Of a DNA stretch of 64,000 nt, positions 1 through 8,342 are shown one piece after another. The notes beneath the pieces were generated by a model. The model saw nothing but the letters and a program-made list of their open reading frames with translations. It was not told the DNA's origin and made no database searches. Every line of letters starts with the position of its first letter. Positions within the stretch are counted from its first letter, which is position 1. The DNA lies in NCBI RefSeq assembly GCF_036014015.1, contig NZ_CP107905.1, forward strand, positions 6,696,001 through 6,760,000, read 5' to 3'. Origin of the DNA: Streptomyces sp. NBC_00457. GTDB taxonomy: Bacteria; Actinomycetota; Actinomycetes; Streptomycetales; Streptomycetaceae. The position numbers and the translations under genes are program-made.

Positions 1-231
1 CGGGTGCATCCCAAGACGATCGTCGGGGACGCCAAGGCCAAGGTCGTCTCCAATGTCGATCGCACCCTCGGCCGGGCCTATGTGAGCGTCAATCGGGTCG
101 TGAGCGATGTGAAGGGGCAGTTCGTTGATCACAAGGGTGCGCCTCGGCTCGAGCGCATCGTGCCCGTCGCTCTCGTCGCCGTCGGGCTCGTGGGGCTGCT
201 GGCCCTGGGCAGCCGACGCCGTAAGGGCTGA
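1..231 (+). CDS. DUF3618-family protein, C-terminal part (5' end outside window)
   Basis: The frame is open from the first base of the window, so the true start lies upstream. The visible 76 residues hold an amphipathic stretch (AYVSVNRVVSDVKGQF) and then one membrane helix (VPVALVAVGLVGLLALG) followed by a basic tail SRRRKG. This is the C-terminal layout I associate with actinobacterial DUF3618 proteins, small single-pass membrane proteins of unknown function whose soluble N-terminus would be missing here. It lies 43 bp upstream of the GroES-like gene on the same strand. The family call comes from recall of homologues and could not be verified. Confidence 0.7.
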   Translation, partial: RVHPKTIVGDAKAKVVSNVDRTLGRAYVSVNRVVSDVKGQFVDHKGAPRLERIVPVALVAVGLVGLLALGSRRRKG

Positions 232-274
232 CCCGGCGGCTTACGGACGGGTCGAAGGCAGGTAGGTTCGGGGC

Positions 275-631
275 GTGAGCGCCAACAGTAACGAGCACAG
301 CACCCAGGACGACAAGCTGCCCATCCGGATGCTGCACGACCGTGTACTCGTGCGGCAGGAGACCGGTGAGGGCGAGCGGCGGTCGGGCGGGGGCATCCTG
401 ATTCCCGCCACTGCGGCGGTCGGGCGGCGGCTGGCCTGGGCCGAGGTCGTCGCGGTGGGGCAGAACGTACGGACCGTGGAGCCGGGCGACCGGGTCCTGT
501 ACGACCCGGAGGACCGGGCCGAGGTGGAGGTGCGCGGCATCGCCTACGTGCTCATGCGCGAGCGCGATCTGCATGCCGTGGCCGCGGACCGCTTCGAGGG
601 ATCCGAGGACTCCACGGGGCTGTACCTGTAG
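275..631 (+). CDS. GroES-like co-chaperone (Cpn10 family)
   Basis: The 118-residue protein starts at GTG. It carries the Cpn10 fold signature IRMLHDRVLVRQE near residue 18 and GGILIPATA near residue 40, then VEPGDRVLYDPED and the closing strand GIAYVLMRERDLHAV. GroES caps the GroEL chamber and helps fold proteins in the cytoplasm. This version is slightly longer than the usual 95-105 residues, has an extra hydrophilic N-terminus, and is not next to groEL. It is therefore more likely the accessory GroES paralogue seen in many actinomycetes than the primary groES. A strong hairpin follows the stop codon. Confidence 0.85.
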   Translation: MSANSNEHSTQDDKLPIRMLHDRVLVRQETGEGERRSGGGILIPATAAVGRRLAWAEVVAVGQNVRTVEPGDRVLYDPEDRAEVEVRGIAYVLMRERDLHAVAADRFEGSEDSTGLYL

Positions 632-644
632 AACAACGGCTTGT

Positions 645-673
645 GGGGCTGGTGGCCCGTCGTCACCAGCCCC
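645..673. terminator. Hairpin terminator between converging genes
   Basis: A perfect 10-bp stem (GGGGCTGGTG paired with CACCAGCCCC) encloses a 9-nt loop. It sits 13 bp after the groES-like stop and 20 bp after the end of the oppositely oriented penicillin-binding protein gene, so it could end transcription from both sides. There is no long U tract, as is usual in Streptomyces. Confidence 0.75.
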
Positions 674-693
674 TGCTTAATTCGCTGAAAGAG

Positions 694-3057
694 TCATTCA
701 CTGAAGAGCGGTGGGTCCCCGCCCGCCGACGTCCCCTCCGTCGTGTCACCCGTGCCACCCGTGTCGCCGCCCGTCGTGTCACCCGTCGTCCCGCCGGTCG
801 ACGTGTCGCCCGTCGTACCGCCCGTGGTCGTGTCGCCCGTCGTGCCGCCGTCGGTCGTGGTGCCGTCGGTGGTGGTGTCTCCGGTGGTGCCCCCGTCGGT
901 TGTCGTGCCGCCGGTCGTCGTGCCGCCCGTGGTGGTCGTGCCGCCGTCGGTCTGGCCCTGGGTGTCCTGGCCGCCGGTGGTGGTGCCGTCCGTGGGGCGG
1001 CCGGTGGTCGCGTCGTCGGTCGGGGCCTCCGGGTCCGGGTCGGCGGGCGGCTCGCCCGTCGGCGTTTGCGGTTCGTTCGCGCCCTCCTGGAGCTGGAGGT
1101 CGAAGTCGTTGACCGGGGTGCCCTTCAGGGCGTCCTTGGTGAACTGGGCCCAGATGTCGGCGGGCGCGCCGCCGCCGTTGATACGGGGCTCGCCCATCGC
1201 GCCGTAGAGGGGCTTGTGCGCGGCCGTGACCGGGTCCTGGCCCATGACGGAGACGACCGTCGCCAGGTCGGGGGTGTAGCCCGCGAACCAGGCGGCCGTG
1301 TCCTCCTCCGCGGTGCCGGTCTTGCCCGCCGCCGGGCGGCCGGCGGCCTGGGCGGCGGTGGCGGTGCCGTTGTCGACGACGCTCTGCAGCATCGATGTCG
1401 TGGTGTCGGCGGCCTCGCGGGTGACGACCTGCCGGGTGGACCGCTTGGGCAGGTCCACGACGTCCGCGCCGTCCTTGGTGATCTTGTTGATCAGCGTGTA
1501 CGTGCCGTGCTTGCCGTGGTTGGCGAGTGTCGCGTAGGCCTCCGCCATGTCGAGGACGCTGGCGGTGGCCGGGCCGAGGGCGATGGACGGGGTGGCGGTC
1601 AGGTCGGGGGTGGTGCCCGGGATGCCGAGGTCGACCGCGGTCTGGCGGACCTTGTCGGGGCCTACGTCGACGGCCAGCTGCGCGTACACCGAGTTGACGG
1701 ACTTGTCGGTGGCGGTGCGGACGGTGATGTCGCCGTAGTTGACGTCGTCCTCGTTCTCGGGGGCGTAGGCGCCGCTCCAGCCTTGTACGGGGCGTTCGCT
1801 GGTGCCGTCGTAGACCGTGTTCGGGGTGATGGGGCGGCCGTCCTGGGTGACGGACTCGTTCTCGACGGCGGAGGTGAACACGAACGGTTTGAAGGTGGAG
1901 CCGACCTGGAAGTCGCGGCGGGTGGCGTTGTTCGTGTACTGCTTCACGTAGTCGATGCCGCCGTACATGGCGACGACCTTGCCGGTCTTGGGTTCGACGG
2001 CGGCGCCGCCCGCGCGGACGTAGGTGTCGACCTTGTTGTTCTTCTTGTCGAGCTTGGACATCAACTGGTCGTCGACGGCCTTCACGAAGGCGTTCTGCCG
2101 GGTCTTCTGCAGGGTGGTCGTGATGCGGTAGCCGCCGGCGTCCAGTTCCTCCGCGGTGACGACCTTGTTCTGGGTGAGGTAGTCCTTGATCGCGGCGACG
2201 ATGTAGCCGCGCTGCCCGGACATGCCGGTCGAGACGGTCTGTTCCTTCGGCATCGGGAACTTCAGGCCCGCCCGGTCGGCCTTGCTCAGCCAGCCCTCCT
2301 TGACCATGCCGTCGAGGACGTACCGCCAACGGCCCTCGGCGGCGGCCTTGTTCTCGGGGTGGGCGACGACGTCGTACTCGCTGGGCGCGTTCAGCAGGGC
2401 GGCGAGGTAGGCGCCGTGGGCGGCGTCGAGGTCGTCGGCGTCCATGCCGTAGTAGGCCTGGGCGGCGGCCTGGATGCCGTAGGCGTTGCGGCCGAAGTAG
2501 CTGGTGTTGAGGTAGCCCTGGAGGATGTCGTCCTTGCTCTGCTCCTGGTCCAGCTTGATCGAGATGAAGAACTCCTTCACCTTGCGGGTGACGGTCTGTT
2601 CCTGGGCCAGGTAGTAGTTCTTGACGTACTGCTGGGTGATCGTCGAGCCGGACTGCTTGCCCTTGCCGGTCGCCGTGTTCCAGGCGGCGCGGACCATCGC
2701 CGTGGGGTCGATCGCGGACTCGGAGTAGAAGTCGCGGTCCTCGGCGGCCAGTACGGAGTGCTGGGCGGCCTTGGAGATCTGCGCGAGGGTGACGTTCTCC
2801 CGGTTGACCTCGCCGTCACGGGCGAGCTGACTGCCGTCCGCGTAGAGGTAGATGTTGCTCTGCTTGGTCGCGAGCGCGTTCGCGGGCGGGATCTTGACCA
2901 GGGAGTAGCCGAGGAAGAACAGGCCGGCCAGCAGCAGCGTCCCGATGATGCAGGTGCCGAGCACCATGCGCCAGGTGGGGATCAGCCGGCGCCAACCGGT
3001 GCGCTCGGGGCGCTTCTTGCCAGGGTCCGGCTGGTGCGGCTGCGGCTGGTCGTTCAT
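694..3057 (-). CDS. Class A penicillin-binding protein (transglycosylase/transpeptidase) with Thr/Gly-rich tail
   Basis: This bifunctional peptidoglycan synthase acts at the outer face of the membrane. Residues 31-54 form the membrane anchor. The glycosyltransferase 51 domain follows, with the catalytic Glu in EDRDFY (about residue 106) and GSTITQQYVKNYYL near 137. The transpeptidase domain has all three penicillin-binding motifs: STFK (387-390), SVN (453-455) and KTGT (579-582). From about residue 690 to 787 the protein is a low-complexity Thr/Gly/Asp run. The ATG at 3057 was chosen because AGGAG lies 12 nt upstream; a longer frame extends upstream but lacks a site. It is convergent with the groES-like gene. 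Confidence 0.93.
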   Translation of the reverse strand: MNDQPQPHQPDPGKKRPERTGWRRLIPTWRMVLGTCIIGTLLLAGLFFLGYSLVKIPPANALATKQSNIYLYADGSQLARDGEVNRENVTLAQISKAAQHSVLAAEDRDFYSESAIDPTAMVRAAWNTATGKGKQSGSTITQQYVKNYYLAQEQTVTRKVKEFFISIKLDQEQSKDDILQGYLNTSYFGRNAYGIQAAAQAYYGMDADDLDAAHGAYLAALLNAPSEYDVVAHPENKAAAEGRWRYVLDGMVKEGWLSKADRAGLKFPMPKEQTVSTGMSGQRGYIVAAIKDYLTQNKVVTAEELDAGGYRITTTLQKTRQNAFVKAVDDQLMSKLDKKNNKVDTYVRAGGAAVEPKTGKVVAMYGGIDYVKQYTNNATRRDFQVGSTFKPFVFTSAVENESVTQDGRPITPNTVYDGTSERPVQGWSGAYAPENEDDVNYGDITVRTATDKSVNSVYAQLAVDVGPDKVRQTAVDLGIPGTTPDLTATPSIALGPATASVLDMAEAYATLANHGKHGTYTLINKITKDGADVVDLPKRSTRQVVTREAADTTTSMLQSVVDNGTATAAQAAGRPAAGKTGTAEEDTAAWFAGYTPDLATVVSVMGQDPVTAAHKPLYGAMGEPRINGGGAPADIWAQFTKDALKGTPVNDFDLQLQEGANEPQTPTGEPPADPDPEAPTDDATTGRPTDGTTTGGQDTQGQTDGGTTTTGGTTTGGTTTDGGTTGDTTTDGTTTDGGTTGDTTTGGTTGDTSTGGTTGDTTGGDTGGTGDTTEGTSAGGDPPLFSE

Positions 3058-3260
3058 GTTGTGCACGGACTCCTGTTTTACGTCGTACGTTCCCGTACGC
3101 CCTCGTACGTCTTCTGTGCCCCCTGTTGAAGACTGTCGCACCCGCCGATCAGTTCCCTGCCTCGGCACGCGTCGAGCCGGGAAAATACGTGGCAGTCCGC
3201 GTCGTCGGCGCACTAGGCTCCTGCGCTTCGGTGCCGGGCGCGGGCGAGGAGGGCGTGGGT

Positions 3261-4061
3261 GTGGGCTCGGTGCGGTTGTACGCGGCCGTGGCCGCGGGGA
3301 GTTTCCGACGGTACGCGACGTATCGGGTGGCCACGGCGGCGGGGGTTTTCACCAACACCGTCTTCGGGCTGATCCTCGTCTACACGTATCTCGCGCTGTG
3401 GGACGAGCGGCCGGATCTGGGCGGGTACGACCAGGCGCAGGCCGTGACCTATGTGTGGCTGGGGCAGGCGCTGTTCGCGGCGCTGGCCATCCAGGGCGGG
3501 GGCTTCGAGAACGAGCTCATGGAACGCATCCGCACCGGTGAGATCGCGGTCGATCTGTACCGGCCGGCCGATCTCCAACTGTGGTGGCTGGCGAGCGACT
3601 TGGGGCGGATGCTGTTCCAGTTGGCGGGGCGGGGCGTGATCCCGTTCGTCTTCGGTGCGCTGTTCTTCCCGATGGCCCTGCCGGGGGACGTCGGCACCTG
3701 GGCGGCGTTCCTGGTCACGCTGTTGCTGGCGGCCCTCGTCAGCTTCGGGATCCGCTATCTGGCGGCGTTGAGCGTGTTCTGGCTCATGGACGCCAGGGGT
3801 GTCATGCAGGCCCTGATGGTCACGGGCATCTTCTGCTCGGGCATGACACTGCCGCTGAACGCCTTCCCTGACGCGCTCGGCGACGTGGTCCAGGCGCTGC
3901 CGTGGGCCGCGCAGCTGCAGGTCCCGGCGGATGTGCTGATGGGGGAGTCCGCCCCGCTCGGGGCGTTCGCCTTCCAGGCGGCGTGGGCGGTGGCACTGCT
4001 GGCGGCGGGGCGGCTGTTGCAGTCGGCCGCTACGCGGAGGGTGGTGGTGCAGGGTGGGTGA
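3261..4061 (+). CDS. ABC-2 family exporter permease (DUF990/ABC2_membrane_6 type), subunit 1
   Basis: The 266-residue integral membrane protein has about six hydrophobic helices, starting with an N-terminal amphipathic stretch (RLYAAVAAGSFRRYATYR). It resembles the permeases of ABC-2 exporters once called DUF990. The GTG at 3261 is favoured by GAGGAGG eight bases upstream. Its end overlaps the next permease gene by 8 bp, and an ATPase follows, so the three form one exporter operon. The pair of permeases probably makes a heterodimeric channel. The substrate cannot be told from the sequence. Confidence 0.85.
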   Translation: MGSVRLYAAVAAGSFRRYATYRVATAAGVFTNTVFGLILVYTYLALWDERPDLGGYDQAQAVTYVWLGQALFAALAIQGGGFENELMERIRTGEIAVDLYRPADLQLWWLASDLGRMLFQLAGRGVIPFVFGALFFPMALPGDVGTWAAFLVTLLLAALVSFGIRYLAALSVFWLMDARGVMQALMVTGIFCSGMTLPLNAFPDALGDVVQALPWAAQLQVPADVLMGESAPLGAFAFQAAWAVALLAAGRLLQSAATRRVVVQGG

Positions 4062-4875
4062 GACGAGCCGTCTGGTGGACGGGGTGCGGGCCTACCTGCT
4101 GATCGCCGGGATGTGGATCCGGGCCGGCATGACCTACCGCGTCTCCTTCGTCGTCACGGTCCTCGGCAACCTGCTGCTGTCCGGCCTTGACTTCGTCGGC
4201 ATCCTGCTGATGTTCTCGCAGGTCGACTCGCTCGGCGGCTGGACGCTGCCCGAAGTGGCCTTTCTGTACGGCCTGTCGGTGACGGCGTTCGGCATCACCG
4301 ACCTGCTGCTCGGCTCGTCGGAGGGTCTGGGCGCCCGGATACGCGACGGGTCGTTCGACACCCTGCTGGTACGGCCCGTTCCGGTGCTCGCGCAGGTCGC
4401 CGCGGACCAGTTCCCGCTGCGCCGGTTCGGCCGGGTCATCCAGGGGTCGTTGGTGCTGGGCTGGGCGCTGTTCGCCGTCGACATCGACTGGAGTGCGCCG
4501 AAGGTGCTGCTGGTGCCGGTGATGCTGGTCAGCGGCGCGGTGATCTTCGGGGCGATCTTCGTCGCGGGCGCGGCCTTCCAGTTCCTGGCGCAGGACGCCG
4601 CCCAGGTGCAGAACGCGTTCACGTACGGCGGCACCACGCTGCTGCAGTACCCCCCGACCTTGTTCGGGAAGGACCTGGTGCGCGGGGTGACGTTCATGGT
4701 GCCGCTCGCCTTCGTCAACTGGCTGCCCGCGTCCTACGTGCTGGGGCGGCCGTATCCGCTCGACCTGCCGACGTGGGTGACGTTCCTGTCGCCGCTCGCC
4801 GCCGGAGTGTGCTGTGCGCTGGCGGGTGTGGTGTGGCGAGTGGGGCTTCGTTCGTACCGGAGTACAGGGAGTTAG
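4054..4875 (+). CDS. ABC-2 family exporter permease, subunit 2
   Basis: The 273-residue membrane protein is of the same family as the preceding permease. It begins with VRAYLLIAGMWIRAGMTYR and has about six predicted helices. A soluble loop near residue 110 (LGARIRDGSFDTLLVRPVP) is typical of this family. The GTG start lies inside the upstream gene (8-bp overlap), and the stop is 5 bp before the ATPase start, which points to translational coupling. It is the expected second half of the transport channel. Confidence 0.85.
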   Translation: MGETSRLVDGVRAYLLIAGMWIRAGMTYRVSFVVTVLGNLLLSGLDFVGILLMFSQVDSLGGWTLPEVAFLYGLSVTAFGITDLLLGSSEGLGARIRDGSFDTLLVRPVPVLAQVAADQFPLRRFGRVIQGSLVLGWALFAVDIDWSAPKVLLVPVMLVSGAVIFGAIFVAGAAFQFLAQDAAQVQNAFTYGGTTLLQYPPTLFGKDLVRGVTFMVPLAFVNWLPASYVLGRPYPLDLPTWVTFLSPLAAGVCCALAGVVWRVGLRSYRSTGS

Positions 4876-4880
4876 GGCCA

Positions 4881-5846
4881 GTGACAGAGGGTTTCATCGA
4901 GCTCGACCGGGTCGAGAAGGTCTTCGTCGTCCGCAAGAAGGCCGGCTTCCTCAAGCGTGAACGCCGTGAGGTGCGGGCGGTCGACTCGATCACCTTCTCC
5001 GTGGCGCGCGGCGAGATGGTCGGCTACATCGGTCCGAACGGTGCCGGAAAGTCCACCACCATCAAGATGCTCACCGGCATCCTCACCCCGAGCGGCGGCC
5101 GGCTGCGTGTCGCAGGGATCGATCCGTCCCGTGAGCGCACGCGTCTCGCCCACCGGATCGGGGTGGTGTTCGGGCAGCGTACGACGCTGTGGTGGGACCT
5201 GCCGCTGATCGACTCGTACCGTCTGATGCACCGCATGTACCGGATCCCGGACGCCCGTTACCGCGAGAACCTCGACCGCTGCGTCGAACTCCTCGAACTG
5301 GACGCCCTGTTGGACGTGCCGGTACGCCAACTCTCGCTCGGCCAGCGGATGCGCGGCGACATCGCGGCGGCCCTCCTCCACGACCCCGAGGTGCTCTACC
5401 TCGACGAGCCGACGATCGGCCTCGACGTCATCTCCAAGGCCAAGGTCCGGGAATTCCTGCGGGAGTTGAACACCGAGCGCGGCACCACGGTCCTGCTGAC
5501 CACGCACGACCTCCAGGACATCGAGCAGTTGTGCTCCCGCGTGATGGTCATCGACCACGGGCGCCTGATGTACGACGGCCCGCTCGTCGGCCTGCATGAG
5601 GCGGGGGAGAGCGAACGCACCCTGGTGGTGGACCTGGAGCGGGAGCTTCCGCCGATCGAGGCGCCGCCCGCCAGGGTCGTACGGGTGGAAGGGCCGCGCC
5701 AGTGGCTCGCGTTCCCGGCGTCGGAGTCGGCGGCGCCGCTGGTGGCGCGGATCGCGGCGGAGTATCCGCTGGTGGATCTGTCGGTGCGGGAGCCGGACAT
5801 CGAGGCCGTGATCGCGCGGATGTACGCGGAGCGGGCGACCGCATAG
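4881..5846 (+). CDS. ABC transporter ATP-binding protein of the ABC-2 exporter
   Basis: The 321-residue cytoplasmic ATPase powers the two preceding permeases. It shows Walker A GPNGAGKST near residue 53, a Q-loop FGQRTTLWW, signature LSLGQRMRGD, Walker B VLYLDEPTIGLD and the switch His in LLTTHD. A C-terminal extension of about 70 residues follows the nucleotide-binding domain, as in drug/lipid exporter ATPases. GTG at 4881 was chosen over an upstream in-frame codon because homology begins here (FIELDRVEKVF) and AGGGA lies ten bases before it. Confidence 0.92.
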   Translation: MTEGFIELDRVEKVFVVRKKAGFLKRERREVRAVDSITFSVARGEMVGYIGPNGAGKSTTIKMLTGILTPSGGRLRVAGIDPSRERTRLAHRIGVVFGQRTTLWWDLPLIDSYRLMHRMYRIPDARYRENLDRCVELLELDALLDVPVRQLSLGQRMRGDIAAALLHDPEVLYLDEPTIGLDVISKAKVREFLRELNTERGTTVLLTTHDLQDIEQLCSRVMVIDHGRLMYDGPLVGLHEAGESERTLVVDLERELPPIEAPPARVVRVEGPRQWLAFPASESAAPLVARIAAEYPLVDLSVREPDIEAVIARMYAERATA

Positions 5847-5879
5847 TGTCCGGGCCGTCGAACTCGTAGGCTGAGGGAT

Positions 5880-6683
5880 ATGACGGACGATGCCCCGGAA
5901 CTGCGTGCTTCCGACGCCGATCGAGAACGAGTCGCCGAGGTACTGCGGGACGCCCTGGCCGAGGGGCGGCTCGACATGACGGAGTTCGAGGAGCGGCTGG
6001 ACGCGACGTACAAGGCACGGACGTACGGCGAACTGACGCCGATCACCCGTGACCTGCCCGCCGCCGGGGTGACACCGCCGTCCGTCGACATGCTCAAGAG
6101 GCCCGAACAGGACGGGAGTTGGGGCCGGCGGATCGTCGGCGGCGAGGGCTCGTCCACGTGGGCCGTCGCCGTGATGTCCGGCTTCCAGCGCAAGGGGCGC
6201 TGGACCGTGCCCAGGCGGTTCAACTGCTTCGCCTTCTGGGGCGGCGGTGAGATCGATCTGCGCGAGGCGAACTTCGCGGACCGTGAGGTCGAGATCAACT
6301 GCATTGCGATCATGGGCGGGATGACGGTGATCGTGCCGCCCGGCGTCGAGGTCGTCGTCCGCGGGATCGGCGTCATGGGCGGCTTCGACCAGGGCGAGGA
6401 GGGCGTGCTCGGGGACCCCGGGGCGCCTCGTGTGATCGTCACCGGGTTCGCCTTCTGGGGCGGCGTGGGCGTCGAGCGCAAGCTGACCCGGGCCGAGAAG
6501 CAGCGGCAGCGGGAGGAACGGCGGCAGGGGCGGCTGGACCGGAAGGCATCGAAGCGGGAGTTGGCGGAGTCCTACCGGGACGACATCCAAGACGCTCATC
6601 GGCGGATGCTGGACGGGCATCGGAGCCTGATGCATGACCGGCATGAGGAGCGGCGGGAGCGGCGTCGGCGCGGGGAGGACTGA
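5880..6683 (+). CDS. DUF1707 domain protein with LiaF-like C-terminal region
   Basis: The 267-residue cytoplasmic protein starts with an actinobacterial DUF1707 domain (LRASDADRERVAEVLRDALAE, then LDMTEFEERLDATYKARTYGEL). The middle has repeated FAFWGG/IAIMGG motifs (about residues 115-200) like the beta-helical C-terminal domain of LiaF/YvqF-type envelope stress proteins. The last 60 residues are highly charged (Arg/Glu-rich) and probably helical. No membrane segment is visible, unlike true LiaF. It follows the ABC operon by 33 bp and may be co-transcribed. The cellular role is unknown. Confidence 0.82.
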   Translation: MTDDAPELRASDADRERVAEVLRDALAEGRLDMTEFEERLDATYKARTYGELTPITRDLPAAGVTPPSVDMLKRPEQDGSWGRRIVGGEGSSTWAVAVMSGFQRKGRWTVPRRFNCFAFWGGGEIDLREANFADREVEINCIAIMGGMTVIVPPGVEVVVRGIGVMGGFDQGEEGVLGDPGAPRVIVTGFAFWGGVGVERKLTRAEKQRQREERRQGRLDRKASKRELAESYRDDIQDAHRRMLDGHRSLMHDRHEERRERRRRGED

Positions 6684-6720
6684 GCCGGCGCTGTGAGTTG
6701 CCCGGCGTTGGTGCCGGCCG

Positions 6721-6799
6721 GGGGTGGGTCGCGCGGCCCGGCGCTGACGGGGTGCCGCCTGCGCCCACCCGTGCCGCCCCAGGCGGCACGCATGCCCGC
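6721..6799 (+). repeat. 79-bp interspersed repeat, copy A (inverted partner at 10275-10353)
   Basis: This stretch is identical over all 79 bases to the reverse complement of 10275-10353. It contains a GTGCCGCC...GGCGGCAC inverted repeat able to form a hairpin. It lies between two converging genes (DUF1707 and SGNH hydrolase). The copies sit in intergenic DNA at both sides of a block of three genes. Confidence 0.9.
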
Positions 6800-6814
6800 G
6801 GTTGGGGCTGGGGC

Positions 6815-8152
6815 TTATAGCTTGGCTGGTGCGCCGCCCTTCAAGTCGTCCAGGTTGAACGCGTCCGCTATCCGCTCGTACCCCTTGTCGCTGGGGTGCA
6901 GATGGTCACCGGAGTCGTAGTCGGGGTGGAACTTGCGGGGGTCGTACGGGTCTCGTACCGCCTCGTCGAAGTCGACGACCGCGTCGAAGACGTGGCCCGC
7001 GCGGATCTGCGCGTTGATGGCCTGGCGCACGCTCTCCCGGTCGGCGGAGTAGCCGATGTGTCCGCCGAACGGCATCAGCGTCGCCCCGATGACCTTCAGC
7101 CCGCGCGCGTGGGCCTGCTGGACGAGGGCGCGCAGGCCGCCCAGGATCGCGTCGGGGTCGGCGTGGCCGCGGTTGCGGAGGATGTCGTTCACGCCGAGGT
7201 CGATGATGACGACCTTGACGTTCGTGCGGCTGAGGACGTCACGGTCGAAGCGGCCGAGGCCGGCCTGGTTCTCGGCGGGGCGGCCGAACCCGTTGGCGAG
7301 GACCTGGTTCCCGCCGATGCCCTGGTTGACGACGCTGTAGCGCGGCACGTCGTCGCCGTCCTCGGCGGCCTCGCGCAGCCGGTCCGAAAGGAGGTCGGGC
7401 CAGCGGTTGTTGGCGCCCGTGGAGGAGCCGACGCCGTCGGTGAGCGAGTCGCCGAACGCGACGATCGTGCCGTTGGACTCGTTGCTGAGCACGTCGAGGG
7501 CGGTCAGATAGCGCCAGTACTCGACCTGCTGGGTGTACGGGGCACCGGTCACGTCCTCGGTGAGGTCGCCCTGGGCGGCGTACGAGATCTGGCGTGAGCG
7601 CGGGTGGTAGGTGACCGGCCCGGTCGCGGTGGGGGAGTACGTGGTGACCAGTACGTCGCTGTCGTGCGGGACGGTGATGCGGACGGCGTCGCTCATCGTC
7701 TGCTGGCCGGCCGGTACGACGACACTGGTGCTGCCGTTGAAGGTCACCCTGCTCATCGTCCCGGGAGCCGCCGCCGCTGTGTCGTCGCCGGCCGCGACGG
7801 CGATGGACGCGTGCGTGATCGTCAGCGGGGACTGGCCGTAGAGGTTCGAGAGGGTGATCCTGGCGAAGGTGCCGCCCGCGCTCGTGTGCACGACGTTGCG
7901 TACCGAACGGTTCGCCAGGCCCGTGATCTCCGTGCCGGGCTCGGCGCCGACCGGGGACGCGGACCAGGTGCCGACCCAGGTGCCGGTGGAGGCGGGCTCG
8001 GCGGGGCTGCGCGGGGTACGGGACCCGGCGAGGTTCTCCTTGCTGCCGCCGCTGCCGTCACCGGCGGCGACGCCGACGTATATGGCGGCGGACAGTGCCA
8101 CGATCAGGGCGACGATCGCGGCAAGCAAGGCATAACCGGCTTTCCTGGCCAT
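6815..8152 (-). CDS. Secreted or membrane-anchored SGNH/GDSL hydrolase
   Basis: The 445-residue esterase/lipase-type enzyme has an N-terminal hydrophobic signal or anchor (residues 7-30), so it acts outside the cytoplasm. After a beta-rich domain of about 180 residues, the SGNH domain shows block I AFGDSLTDG (nucleophile Ser236), the GxND block DLGVND, and block V DHLHPSDKG with the catalytic Asp/His. An ATG preceded by GAGGAG supports the start. Substrate (lipid, acetyl-sugar or other ester) is not predictable. Confidence 0.9.
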   Translation of the reverse strand: MARKAGYALLAAIVALIVALSAAIYVGVAAGDGSGGSKENLAGSRTPRSPAEPASTGTWVGTWSASPVGAEPGTEITGLANRSVRNVVHTSAGGTFARITLSNLYGQSPLTITHASIAVAAGDDTAAAAPGTMSRVTFNGSTSVVVPAGQQTMSDAVRITVPHDSDVLVTTYSPTATGPVTYHPRSRQISYAAQGDLTEDVTGAPYTQQVEYWRYLTALDVLSNESNGTIVAFGDSLTDGVGSSTGANNRWPDLLSDRLREAAEDGDDVPRYSVVNQGIGGNQVLANGFGRPAENQAGLGRFDRDVLSRTNVKVVIIDLGVNDILRNRGHADPDAILGGLRALVQQAHARGLKVIGATLMPFGGHIGYSADRESVRQAINAQIRAGHVFDAVVDFDEAVRDPYDPRKFHPDYDSGDHLHPSDKGYERIADAFNLDDLKGGAPAKL

Positions 8153-8342
8153 GCGGTGCGTGCTCCTCGGGTGGGTTGGGAGCCCGAGGCTCCGATGTGA
8201 TCATCACCCATGATGAGGCATGGGTAGGGAGGTAGTGGAACAGACCCCCCGTTCCGCCACCCTGATTTCTCCCTGAGGTTCCCTCGCCCGTACAGACGGC
8301 GGGAACTCTTGTTCCGTTCCAGGAGTCGGTCAGGAAGGGACA

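Noticed and set aside
643..3129. Long plus-strand open frame (about 828 codons) opposite the penicillin-binding protein gene
   Set aside because: It is the antisense shadow of a gene with all catalytic motifs; its product is Arg/Gly/Val-rich with no domain.
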